From DASXVU01 sp963732855 (lineage in GTDB: Archaea > Thermoplasmatota > Thermoplasmata > Methanomassiliicoccales > UBA472): a stretch of DNA of 64,000 bases. The stretch lies in the NCBI GenBank assembly GCA_963732855.1, contig CAVTBB010000003.1, forward strand, positions 434,001-498,000. The letters are read 5' to 3'. The notes under the pieces were generated by a model. The model made no database searches. It had not been told where the DNA came from and was given only the letters and a program-made list of their open reading frames with translations. Both the position numbers and the translations under genes were made by a program. Positions 25,178 through 33,153 of this stretch are shown in pieces. The stretch's first letter is position 1, and each line of letters opens with the position of its first letter.

Positions 25178-26038
25178 CTAAAATCGTTCCAGCTCGATCC
25201 CGTACACCCTCTTCGGATTGTCTTTGTTGACCTTCCAGATCGCATCGATCAGTTCCTTGGTCGCGACTCCGGACTGCGCGATGCCCTTGACCCTCTTGGG
25301 CACAGTATCGATGGGCAATACAGCTCCCGGGCGTGTCGGTTCGTCCATGAAGTCAGTCTCAAGAAGGAATCTATCTCCTTTCCCAAACGCCTCTTTGATA
25401 TTGCTCCTCGAAGCCAGCACAGACGCCATTAGGCCTCTGTTCTCCTCCTTTAGGACCAAGGGGGGAGAATAGTGCTTGACCACCTTGCCTCGTGACAAAC
25501 CGACCGAATCGGCAATACGGCCTAGATCTTCCATCGATTCCGGCGTGGCCGTCTCAGCGTGGATCACTATTGGACAGGATGCCTCTTTGGCCAATGACAT
25601 GCCATATCGAAGGATCTCATTGGAGGCCGCCATGATCTCCGGAGGAACGTCAAAGTGCGGTCTGCCAACCTCGCCAATGGCTATCGCCTCGCCTTCCCTC
25701 ACCAACCGGGCCGCCGATTCCATTCCCTCGTTCATCATCTGGGTGGCGGCCTCGAGACCGTGTTCCTTCGCTAGGTCGATGAGGAGGACAGGGTACGGGC
25801 CAAGTGTCACGAACACGCCCACCTTTGTCTCCTTATTGCACCGCCCGGCAATGTCCAAGGTGATCCGATATGAGCGTTCGAAATCTGCCCCGCAGGCGAT
25901 CTGGATCTCTTCATATGGCATGTGGCTTAGGATAGCATGGGTGCCCCCAGCCTTCTCATACTCTTTCATCGCCTCTACGTTTCGGCCCTTAGGTTGCAGA
26001 TGGAGATGATTGTCTAATATGGGGAAGTCGATCTTCAT
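25178..26038 (-). CDS. TatD-related metal-dependent hydrolase
   Basis: 286 residues from ATG 26038 (MKIDFPILDNHLHLQPKGRN); the open frame extends further upstream without family similarity. An amidohydrolase-type TIM barrel with the N-terminal metal pair in DNHLHL, a Glu in AIGEVGRPHF, His in IVIHAET and KVVKHYSPP, and an Asp in LLETDFMDEP. TatD relatives are Mg2+-dependent nucleases; archaeal branch members of this kind (COG1099) are uncharacterised. Confidence 0.85.
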   Translation of the reverse strand: MKIDFPILDNHLHLQPKGRNVEAMKEYEKAGGTHAILSHMPYEEIQIACGADFERSYRITLDIAGRCNKETKVGVFVTLGPYPVLLIDLAKEHGLEAATQMMNEGMESAARLVREGEAIAIGEVGRPHFDVPPEIMAASNEILRYGMSLAKEASCPIVIHAETATPESMEDLGRIADSVGLSRGKVVKHYSPPLVLKEENRGLMASVLASRSNIKEAFGKGDRFLLETDFMDEPTRPGAVLPIDTVPKRVKGIAQSGVATKELIDAIWKVNKDNPKRVYGIELERF

Positions 26039-26500
26039 AGCAGCAGACCCCCCAACCCGAGCGTTTTGTTTGTCATGTTCTCGGCGGCTTAACGTCTTGG
26101 GGCTTTTTAGCACCTGTGCATACCATTTTACCGAAACTGAAGCCCTAGATCAGATCGTCGGCGGAAGGCGGTCGGGAACATTCACAATATGGGCGGGAAA
26201 AAGCATCAGATGTCATGGCGTTCATTACGAGAGGTGGATCCATTGTACCATCGATTTGATCCAACATCGGGGGCCCTCCTCAATTATCATCGTGCGTTCC
26301 CAGTCTAGGATGGTCAGTGACCTCTTATTGCGAGGGCGATCTCGCATATCGACCTCTTCGGATACTTTCTCGTGCTTCCTGAATGAATATTAGTAACTGT
26401 TGCCCCTATAATCGTATTAAGTCCAGAAAAAGGTATGCTGGGGTAAAAACCCAGTTCATGTCATCGATAATAGAGTCATACGCTCGAAGATTCGCCAACT

Positions 26501-26510
26501 TTTATATATT
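26501..26510 (+). promoter_or_regulatory. TATA box of the RHH-ftsZ operon
   Basis: TTTATATATT lies 85 bases before the ATG of the ribbon-helix-helix gene. The expected transcript start, near 26530, falls inside the palindromic element that follows. Confidence 0.65.
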
Positions 26511-26526
26511 CTCAAGTGAATCATCC

Positions 26527-26565
26527 AATTTGTCAGACGTTTTGGCGAAAAGCGTCAGACAAATT
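26527..26565. promoter_or_regulatory. Palindromic operator candidate for the RHH regulator
   Basis: Arms AATTTGTCAGACG (26527-26539) and CGTCAGACAAATT (26553-26565) form a 13-base inverted repeat with one mismatch. Each arm carries GTCAGAC, itself a dyad, and the two copies are spaced 22 bases centre to centre, two helical turns. The element covers the predicted transcription start, as expected for autorepression by a ribbon-helix-helix dimer pair. Confidence 0.6.
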
Positions 26566-26585
26566 AATGGGACAAGAGTTGTGTC

Positions 26586-26897
26586 ATGGTCGACAGCGAA
26601 AGGATTACGGTCAGGATACCTGCCGAGAAACTACAGGCATTACAGGCACTGGTGGACACCGGCAAATACCCGACCATCTCCGATGCGATCAGGGCGGCGA
26701 TCGACACCTTTGTCGAAACGCACTTCACGCCCGAGTACATCGAGAGGGTCACCGTGGAGCTTCCGAAGACCAAGATAATTGAGCTGGAGGCACTCGTCAA
26801 GGACGGGGACTCAGTATCAATAGACGATGCCATCAGGAACGCCGTCCGGGAATACGTCCGGATGCGCCTGGAGAAGGCGGTAAGTGAGTTGAAGTGA
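26586..26897 (+). CDS. Double ribbon-helix-helix regulator (CdrS-like context)
   Basis: 103 residues containing two RHH units in tandem: SERITVRIPAEKLQALQAL with SDAIRAAIDTFV, and ERVTVELPKTKIIELEAL with DDAIRNAVREYV. Each has the DNA-contacting strand followed by two helices, so a monomer may act as a pseudo-dimer. It is 28 bases upstream of an ftsZ gene. In haloarchaea a short RHH protein, CdrS, is co-transcribed with ftsZ2 and controls division genes; homology to CdrS is not shown here, only similar fold and position. Confidence 0.88.
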   Translation: MVDSERITVRIPAEKLQALQALVDTGKYPTISDAIRAAIDTFVETHFTPEYIERVTVELPKTKIIELEALVKDGDSVSIDDAIRNAVREYVRMRLEKAVSELK

Positions 26898-26925
26898 AGG
26901 ACACGCTCCCCTTGAGGTAATCGAG

Positions 26926-27945
26926 ATGGGGATTGGCTCGGGATGGGACGACCAGTCAGGCATAGACGCTCCTGACTTGAGGATACTCGTCGTTGGTTGT
27001 GGTGGCGGCGGGTGTAATAGCATCACCCGGCTGAACAAGATCGGCCTAGAGTCAGCTATGACCATAGCGATCAACACCGACCAACGCAGCCTGAAGGAGA
27101 CTCGCTGCGAGAACCGGGTGCTTATCGGAGCAAACTATACCCACGGCCTAGGTGCCGGAGGGCTTCCCGAGGTCGGCGAACAATGCGCGCGCAACTGCGC
27201 CAATCTTTTCTGCGAGATGTTCAACGACGTCGATCTCACATTCATCATCACTGGCATGGGTGGGGGTACCGGGACTGGTGCTTCTCCGGTCATTGCCGAA
27301 TACGCCCGGAAGGCCGGATCGATCGTCATATCGATAGCGACAATGCCTTTCAGGATCGAGTCTGGTACCAGGCGTCGCAACGCCATGATAGGGCTCAAGC
27401 GGTTGAACGAGTATTCCAACACGGTGCTGGTCCTGGACAACAACCGCTTGATGCAGATGGTCGACAACCTGCCCATGAACCAAGCACTGGGGGTAATGGA
27501 CGCTCTCGTCTCCGAGCTCATCAAGGGGCTGGTGGACGCGCTGACCAAGCCTTCATTGATCAACCTCGATTTCGCGGATCTTCGTACAATCATTAAACAC
27601 GGTGGGATATCGACGCTCCTCTATGCAGAAAACGCCGATCCAGAAGGTGTCGTCCGCGACGCAATAGAGAATCCGTTGCTGGACATCGATATCAGAGGGG
27701 GGACCGGAGCGCTCATCCACATTTCCGGCGGCAGCAAATTGACGCTAAGGCGCGTTCACCGCATCGTTCAAGGTCTGACCGAACAGTTGGATGTTGACGC
27801 TAACGTGAAGTTCGGCGTCAGGACCCTGGACGACGATAACGAGACGATAAGGCTGATCGCCCTGGTCACAGGCATCTCCGAACTGCCCCCGGAGGCTGAG
27901 TCGCTCGACGACATCAACGTCATGATCGGCAAATACCGGCGCTGA
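26926..27945 (+). CDS. ftsZ: Cell division protein FtsZ, paralogue C (FtsZ2-like)
   Basis: 339 residues, the most divergent of the three FtsZ proteins. GTPase motifs are intact: VVGCGGGGCNSITR, GMGGGTGTGASP and the T7 loop NLDFADLR. The N-terminus is short and the C-terminus (DDINVMIGKYRR) lacks the VDFIK tail of paralogues A and B. Archaeal FtsZ2 acts in constriction whereas FtsZ1 acts as an assembly scaffold; assignment to FtsZ2 is by divergence and context. Co-transcribed with the RHH gene. Confidence 0.93.
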   Translation: MGIGSGWDDQSGIDAPDLRILVVGCGGGGCNSITRLNKIGLESAMTIAINTDQRSLKETRCENRVLIGANYTHGLGAGGLPEVGEQCARNCANLFCEMFNDVDLTFIITGMGGGTGTGASPVIAEYARKAGSIVISIATMPFRIESGTRRRNAMIGLKRLNEYSNTVLVLDNNRLMQMVDNLPMNQALGVMDALVSELIKGLVDALTKPSLINLDFADLRTIIKHGGISTLLYAENADPEGVVRDAIENPLLDIDIRGGTGALIHISGGSKLTLRRVHRIVQGLTEQLDVDANVKFGVRTLDDDNETIRLIALVTGISELPPEAESLDDINVMIGKYRR

Positions 27946-27950
27946 ACGGG

Positions 27951-28673
27951 CTACTTTTTCTCTTCAGCCCTTTCGAGCTTCTTTATCCTCTTGGCGGCAT
28001 CTCCGATGACGCCCATGATGGTGTGGAACTCCCAGCTTGTGGGGACCGCGCGGCCCATCATCCGTCGGAACATTATGCTGGTCTTTTCCCTTCGGTGGCT
28101 CGGATAATCGATAGCATCGAGCAACGAGTCGAAGAACTGGTACATTTTGTCCTTCTCGAACTCGGTGGCCTTCTTCGGGTTGCTCGGTTTGCCATGGCTG
28201 GCAAAGATCTCGTACATGAGGATGGTGGCCGCGTGTGAAAGGTTCAGGATCGGGTACTCCTCGTTCGACGGGATGTTGACCAGGATATCGCAACGGGTCA
28301 ACTGTTCCTGCGTGAGGCCGATGTCCTCCCTGCCGAAGACTAGGGCGACCTCGTCCTCCTGGTCCTTGATCCTGTCCGCCAGCTCCCGGGGGGTGATCGG
28401 AATGCGTATGAAATGCTTGTCACCGTAGGTGATTATGCCGCTGGTGCCGACGATGAGGAAACATCCGGCTATCGCCTCTTCGAAGCTGGAAACGGTCGTG
28501 GCCGCCCTCAAAATATAATTACCATGCTTAGCCCTCTTGAACGCCTCTTCGGTCAGCTCGCAGGGGTTCACCATGACCAGCTTTTCGAACCCAAAGTTGC
28601 CCATCGACCTGGCCACCGCTCCCACGTTCCCATCTGTTTGCGGCTCCACCAGGACGATCCTGAAGCTGGTCAT
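27951..28673 (-). CDS. trmJ: tRNA (cytidine/uridine 32-2'-O)-methyltransferase TrmJ-type
   Basis: 240 residues, SPOUT superfamily. N-terminal IVLVEPQTDGNVGAVARSM, then the knot motifs ALVFGREDIGLTQEQL, CDILVNIPSNEEYPILNLSHA. A C-terminal helical extension of about 80 residues follows. TrmJ 2'-O-methylates position 32 of tRNA using S-adenosylmethionine. It converges on ftsZ C with only five bases between the stops. Confidence 0.92.
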   Translation of the reverse strand: MTSFRIVLVEPQTDGNVGAVARSMGNFGFEKLVMVNPCELTEEAFKRAKHGNYILRAATTVSSFEEAIAGCFLIVGTSGIITYGDKHFIRIPITPRELADRIKDQEDEVALVFGREDIGLTQEQLTRCDILVNIPSNEEYPILNLSHAATILMYEIFASHGKPSNPKKATEFEKDKMYQFFDSLLDAIDYPSHRREKTSIMFRRMMGRAVPTSWEFHTIMGVIGDAAKRIKKLERAEEKK

Positions 28674-28735
28674 TTTATCTCCTCTTCTCGGGAATCAACC
28701 TTGGGTATAATTGTCTTCTGGAAGGGACACCCGTT

Positions 28736-29733
28736 CTAGTCGAGCCTGTCCAGTTTCCTCAGGACCGGCATCGCCTTCATTGTTACCCATTGGATCGGTG
28801 CCCCCTGCCTTTCGATATTGGTCAGGAGCCTTCCGGCACAACTCTTTTCGTTCACCCATTTGCCATCCGACAAACGTTTGGAAAGGACCAGATCTACGGC
28901 ATCATCCATCCTCTCGTTCCTGCATCCCAGATCGGCGAGCACTTCCAACATGACCAGCGCATCGGTGCCCCAGAAGAGAGGAAATCCCAGCTTGGTCCAT
29001 GCAGGTTTGGGGATCTCACTCAGACTGTGGCTTCTCTTGTAAAGATAGTGCTTAGAAGATGTTCCACGCCGGCCGAGGCAACCTCTTTCAAAGCTTGGAT
29101 CGGTCATCACTGGGAACCGCTGATATCGCCTTCAGATCCTTGATCGCTCCCAAATGGTAGTTATGCTTTCCCCAGCATCCCATCCTGGAATACGGTCATC
29201 CCTTAGGCGCCGGTCCTTCATTGTCGTCGAACCGTTGGTATTTTGCCATCCAATCGATGCCGGCTCTGACCCGCGTGTCATCCTTCAAGCCAAAGCGCAA
29301 CATCGACAACACTAGGTTGCCATGCATTGCCATGCAGGATGCTACTTGCCATCCCACCGTTCGCTGAACCATGATATCCAAATCCGCCGCTATCATGTTG
29401 CGCCCATTTCAGCAGGAACTCTGCGGCTATCCGCACGCGTTCGTCGGAACCGTCCGCCCCGAGCTGGGCTAGTATTACGTTCCAGACCGTTTCCTTGTTC
29501 TTGAAATCGTAGAATTCCTTTTCATTTCCCCAAAAGCCCCCAGGATGTTTTTTGGCTAAGACCTTCGGCAGAGGCCCGGTTCTCATGGCGTCTTGAGTGG
29601 CTCCTTGAATGTCTGGTTCTATATCGGAATATCCTCCGAATTCTCTAAACGCGGCCAACCTTACCAAGGGGTCAGATGAGGACAGTAACCAGTCATATAT
29701 TTCCGGGTAAGTCCTTCCAGCGCTCTGCGACAT
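28736..29733 (-). pseudogene. Decayed alpha/alpha-barrel (prenyltransferase/squalene cyclase-like) gene
   Basis: A single family can be followed across three minus-strand frames: YPEIYDWLLSSSDPLVRLAA and AKKHPGGFWGNEKEFYD at the start, MHGNLVLSMLRFG in the middle, and PKPAWTKLGFPLFWGTDALV at the end. Lesions: a frameshift near 29335-29360, a TGA where the family has Trp at 29196-29198, and frameshifts near 29090 and 29060. The intact relative is a roughly 330-residue helical-repeat protein, often labelled prenyltransferase or, misleadingly, NifH. With at least four lesions this copy is a true pseudogene unless the local sequence is poor. Confidence 0.8.
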
Positions 29734-29734
29734 T

Positions 29735-29777
29735 GCACCGAATGACTGACGAGATTCGTACTAATCCCATTTGGTGC
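29735..29777. repeat. Inverted repeat between the pseudogene and truA
   Basis: GCACCGAATG (29735-29744) and CATTTGGTGC (29768-29777) form 10-base arms with one G-T pairing. It lies in the divergent promoter region and is probably regulatory or coincidental. Confidence 0.35.
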
Positions 29778-29837
29778 GTCATAACGACCCGGTGCCTGGG
29801 GCGAAAGGCTAACTATCGTCAATGACGTTACACCTTC

Positions 29838-30637
29838 ATGGACTGGCATGCTGCCGTCATGATGGCCTACGATGGGCGTGAGTTCACCGGGTCCCAGAGG
29901 CAGCCAGACAAGAAGACCGTAGAGGACGAGTGCATACGAGCCTTGCGGAAGATCCATGCTATCGACTCGGTCAAGGACTCGAGGTTCAGGACGGCAAGCC
30001 GAACAGACCGCGGCGTGTCCGCCCTGTGCAACGTCATCGCCTTTGACACTGGATTCAAGAAGGACCGATTGATCCAGGCCTTGAACGCGGCGTCAGAGAA
30101 GGTCTATTTCTATGCGTACGCAGAAGTGGATTCGCATTTCTCTCCCAGGAGGGCGAAGCAGCGTTGGTACCGTTACTTCCTGACCATCTCAAAGGAAACA
30201 GACCTTGAGAAAATGAGCCAGACGGCCCAGGAATTCGTTGGGAGGCACGATTTCAAACGGTTCTGCAAGACCGATGGGAAAAGTTCGGAGAAGACGATCG
30301 ATTCGATCACCCTGACCCATTTGGGGGACCTGGTCGTCATAGACATTAAGGGCAGGGAGTTCCTGCGCAACATGGTCAGGCGCATCGTGGCGGCGTTAGC
30401 CTCCGTCTCGGCTGGAACTCGACGTTGATGGACGTAAGGGAGGCCTTGGAGGGCCGTGACGTATCATTCGGTCTTGCTCTGGCCGAGGGACTGGTCTTGA
30501 TGCGTATCGATTACGGGATCGATTTCATCGAGGTTTGCCCCCCCACTCTCGAAAGGAAAGCTAGGGAGAAACGGTCGGAAAAAATGATCGAGCTTATTTT
30601 CTACGATTCGCTCTCGGTCAAATGTGGATTGGATTGA
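29838..30637 (+). CDS. truA: tRNA pseudouridine synthase TruA, frameshifted
   Basis: TruA makes pseudouridine at tRNA positions 38-40. The first frame (196 residues to 30428) has MAYDGREFTGSQRQP, the catalytic SRTDRGVSALCNV with Asp, RRAKQRWYRYFL and REFLRNMVRRIVAAL. The tail continues in another frame from about 30425 (MDVREALEGRDVSFGLALAE). One extra base around the GCTGGAAC at 30408-30415 would join them smoothly (G-N-S-T-L-M-D-V-R-E). The joined length of about 266 fits the family. Either a sequence error or a recent lesion; the catalytic part is complete in the first frame. Confidence 0.85.
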
Positions 30638-30720
30638 CCATCCAGTATCGATCTTCCCTGTATGTGGATATTAAAGCTTAACTGTAGCATGCTCCGAATC
30701 CCTTCATATACCCCCATCAC

Positions 30721-30829
30721 GGTCCCTGGATAGGCTGACGGAAGCAGCTAGTAGGTCTTTGGAGAAGGACCACGGGAAACACGACGTCGGGACGGAGCAA
30801 GACCTCCGTCCCGCATGATATCCGTTTTT
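30721..30829 (+). ncRNA. Candidate structured RNA or leader ending in a strong terminator
   Basis: The 217-base gap between truA and the kinase gene contains nested stems. An outer pairing TCCC (30723-30726)/GGGA (30774-30777) encloses GGCTG/CAGCT with a 7-base loop (30733-30749) and a 7-bp GGTCTTT/AAGGACC hairpin with GGAG loop (30754-30771). Then comes a 10-bp CGGGACGGAG/CTCCGTCCCG hairpin (30788-30813) and five T at 30825-30829. A TATTAAAG box near 30669 could start it. No known RNA family was recognised; it may simply be a terminator plus spacer. Confidence 0.4.
30788..30829 (+). terminator. Hairpin plus T-run upstream of the kinase gene
   Basis: A perfect 10-bp GC-rich stem with a 6-base loop, followed within 12 bases by TTTTT, ending 25 bases before the GTG start of the next gene. 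It would end the truA transcript or a small RNA. Confidence 0.55.
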
Positions 30830-30854
30830 AACCTGAACCCCATTATGAGAGCTT

Positions 30855-31382
30855 GTGAAATTGGCCCTGACGGGAACTCCAGGAACAGGCAAGTCCACGG
30901 TCGCCAAACTACTCGCATCAAAAGGTTTGAAGATCGTTGAACTGGGCGAGTTGGCCGAACAGAGGAAGCTGCTGGAAAAGCTCGACCGTAGGCGGGGAAC
31001 CTACGAGGTTGACATAGATAAGCTGGAAAAGGTGGTGGTGGAACTTGATGACGGGCCCACCACCGTCCTGGTCGGACATCTGTCACATCTCGTTTCATCT
31101 GATATGGTGATATTACTCCGTTGCCGTCCGTCCGTGCTAGCCATTAGGCTGAGGGCGCGAGGCTACCCGGAGAACAAGGTGGCAGAGAATGCGGAGGCGG
31201 AGGCCCTGGACGTGATCCTGGTCGAATCGGTCGAGAGCGGTCGCGATGTCTATGAGGTGGACACCACGAACATCTCCCCGGAAGAGACGGCGGACGCAGT
31301 GATTTCGATACTGGCCGGAGAAAAGGAGAAGTACGCCATCGGAAATATCGACTGGAGCGAGGAGGCATTGGACTGGTCCTAG
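30855..31382 (+). CDS. AK6/Fap7-like adenylate kinase
   Basis: 175 residues from a GTG start. P-loop TGTPGTGKSTVAK at residue 6-18, then IVELGELAEQRKLLE, a LVGHLSHL motif typical of Fap7/AK6 (the TGHH-like NMP site) and LLRCRPSVLAIRLRARGYPENKVAENAEAE with the LID arginines. Archaeal Fap7 has adenylate kinase/ATPase activity and works with ribosomal protein S11 in small-subunit maturation. Last two codons run into the next gene's region; the two are likely co-transcribed. Confidence 0.9.
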   Translation: MKLALTGTPGTGKSTVAKLLASKGLKIVELGELAEQRKLLEKLDRRRGTYEVDIDKLEKVVVELDDGPTTVLVGHLSHLVSSDMVILLRCRPSVLAIRLRARGYPENKVAENAEAEALDVILVESVESGRDVYEVDTTNISPEETADAVISILAGEKEKYAIGNIDWSEEALDWS

Positions 31383-31399
31383 ATTCTAAGCGCGGCAAG

Positions 31400-32014
31400 G
31401 TGGAATTCATCCTCACGCCGATGGCGAAGGCATTGACCAAGTTCTCCCCTAACGCGATCTCTGGCATGTCCCTGGTGGTAGCGTTCTTCGCAGCACTGGC
31501 CACGTTCTACAGCCCCGAGCATTGGCAGATACTGTTGCCTCTCATCACGGTATTGGTCCTGGTCTCCGGGCTCTTCGATGCCCTGGATGGCAAGGTCGCC
31601 CGGCTCACTGGTAAGACCTCGAAGCGGGGCGATTTCCTGGACCATGTGCTGGACCGGTACGCCGATGTCCTGATGATCGGAGCGGTCGCCGTCAGCGCCT
31701 GGTGCAACCCCTACCTTGGAATGGCGGCAATAATCGGCGTCCTGCTCACCAGCTACATGGGCACTCAGGCACAAGCGGTCGGCGCCGGGAGAAGATACTC
31801 CGGTCTGCTCGGACGGGCGGACCGGATCGTGCTCTCGCTCGTTATACCAATGGTCCAGTTCGTGATCATGTCGGTGAACGGTGATGGTTGGCTGACGTTC
31901 GGTCCGATACGCCTTTCCGCATTCGAGATGATGATGCTCTGGTTCGCGGTGGTCGGGAACATAACTGCGATACAGCGGGCCTGGGGCACTTGGAAGGAAC
32001 TTAAGGGAAAATGA
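31400..32014 (+). CDS. CDP-alcohol phosphatidyltransferase (archaetidylinositol phosphate synthase-type)
   Basis: 204 residues from GTG 31400. The active-site signature DG-x2-AR-x8-G-x3-D-x3-D is present as ALDGKVARLTGKTSKRGDFL followed by DHVLDRYAD. Six hydrophobic spans follow the family plan. It joins CDP-archaeol to a polar head group such as inositol phosphate at the membrane. Upstream codons in the same frame (LVLDSKRGKVEF) resemble the usual family N-terminus, so the true start may lie near 31373, overlapping the kinase gene, with a non-standard codon. Confidence 0.87.
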   Translation: MEFILTPMAKALTKFSPNAISGMSLVVAFFAALATFYSPEHWQILLPLITVLVLVSGLFDALDGKVARLTGKTSKRGDFLDHVLDRYADVLMIGAVAVSAWCNPYLGMAAIIGVLLTSYMGTQAQAVGAGRRYSGLLGRADRIVLSLVIPMVQFVIMSVNGDGWLTFGPIRLSAFEMMMLWFAVVGNITAIQRAWGTWKELKGK

Positions 32015-33088
32015 TCACTTGGTCGGTTTCTCTACCTTCCCCTTCTCTGATGGTTTGGCCTCGGACTTGCCGCGTTTCATGTCGATGGTCTTGAACCGGT
32101 AATAGTTGAGCGGATGTCGGATCTTCCCAGATCGACACATTGCATCCAAATCGACGCAGATGCCATTCGTCCTCATGGTTGAGCATTCTGGACAGGAATA
32201 CTTCTTACCCATTCCATCACCGGTGATGTGCCTCACCTGGTACTCGGTCATCTTGTTGTCGAAGTCCGGCGAGGTGTAGAATGTCCTAATTATCTGGTCT
32301 GTCGGCATTCCGATATAGTTCAAGAAAGTGACCAGGGCGAAGCGCCCGGCATGGGGCATGTTCTTGCCCGCCTGAGCCTGAGATACGAGCGCCTTCATGC
32401 ACGGGGGAAAATTCACAATGCGTACCTCCCCGAACTCGTTCCCTTTGTATTTGCTGCGTATCTCCTCTACCTGGGCGGAGACGTCGTTGACGTCTTCCTT
32501 GAACGCCTCGATAATTGCTTCGGTAACCGGCAATGGCAGTTCATGCTCGATCTTCTCGTCGAGCGCCTGCTCGAGCACCCTGGAGAACTTCACCTTGGAC
32601 AATGAGATATAACCTTTCTTGACCTCTTGGTTCACCAGCTTCCATTCCTTGCCGCGTATTCCTGAGGTATATCGTAGAAAATCGCAGAAATGCATCGAAG
32701 GAAGTTCACCGTCCAGCTGGCAAGAGACCCCCAGATCGGATGCCACCTCCATCTGCACGGACACGTCTTCGGTGTGAAGCCTCTCGGCCAGAGTTTTGGC
32801 CTCACCCATGGCATAACGTCTAATCAGGAAATCGTCACCCACACTCGAAACGATCATCCTCGCGACCGGGTATGACAGCACTTCGGCCAGGAACTCCTCC
32901 TCGGTGCTCGCCGCATTGGTCCGGATCTTTGTTTCGTTCAGAGCCTCAATGACCCTCTTCCTCCCCCTTCTCCTGGCCTCGGGGTAGGCAGTCCGGCTGA
33001 TGAGGTCCTCGAGCGAGACTTCGCTGCTCCGGACGAAATCCGATGCGCCCTTGACAAAAGGGTACCGGGCGAGGAACTTCGCATCCAT
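32015..33088 (-). CDS. priL: DNA primase large subunit
   Basis: 357 residues. The N-terminal helical domain begins MDAKFLARYPFVKGASDFV; the C-terminal Fe-S domain has FPPCMKAL (Cys 230), YSCPECSTMRTNGIC (Cys 299, 302, 311) and MCRSGKIRHPLNYY (Cys 318), four of which would hold the 4Fe-4S cluster. It partners PriS in RNA primer synthesis. The C-terminal tail is Lys/Glu-rich. The stop abuts that of the convergent phosphatidyltransferase gene. Confidence 0.93.
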   Translation of the reverse strand: MDAKFLARYPFVKGASDFVRSSEVSLEDLISRTAYPEARRRGRKRVIEALNETKIRTNAASTEEEFLAEVLSYPVARMIVSSVGDDFLIRRYAMGEAKTLAERLHTEDVSVQMEVASDLGVSCQLDGELPSMHFCDFLRYTSGIRGKEWKLVNQEVKKGYISLSKVKFSRVLEQALDEKIEHELPLPVTEAIIEAFKEDVNDVSAQVEEIRSKYKGNEFGEVRIVNFPPCMKALVSQAQAGKNMPHAGRFALVTFLNYIGMPTDQIIRTFYTSPDFDNKMTEYQVRHITGDGMGKKYSCPECSTMRTNGICVDLDAMCRSGKIRHPLNYYRFKTIDMKRGKSEAKPSEKGKVEKPTK

Positions 33089-33153
33089 TGGCGATTGTGA
33101 GCGCCATCCCGATATTTATGGGCATTCCGATGTGCATCGGGACGCGGGCGGAA

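Larger units (their letters stand above)
26039..26585. other. Non-coding region upstream of the ribbon-helix-helix/FtsZ operon
   Basis: 547 bases. A 127-residue open frame (26010-26393) overlaps the TatD gene, lacks any recognisable motif and has poor composition, so it is not called. The left part shows nothing clear. A CTGGG/CCCAG mini-hairpin lies near 26440. From 26501 there is a TATA box and then a palindromic operator candidate for the operon that follows. Confidence 0.5.

Noticed and set aside
26010..26393. 127-residue open frame between the TatD and RHH genes
   Set aside because: Overlaps the TatD coding region, shows no family features and no ribosome-binding site; treated as non-coding.
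29196..29198. In-frame TGA in the decayed gene read as selenocysteine
   Set aside because: The family has Trp at this place, there are several frameshifts as well, and no SECIS-like element was seen.
30733..30749. GGAAGCAGC string suggesting SRP RNA helix 8
   Set aside because: The flanking pairing and asymmetric loop of SRP RNA are absent and the gap is too short for a 300-nt archaeal SRP RNA.
31380..31382. TAG stop of the AK6-like kinase read as pyrrolysine
   Set aside because: Readthrough gives a sequence without family similarity, and the following codons belong to the next gene in another frame.
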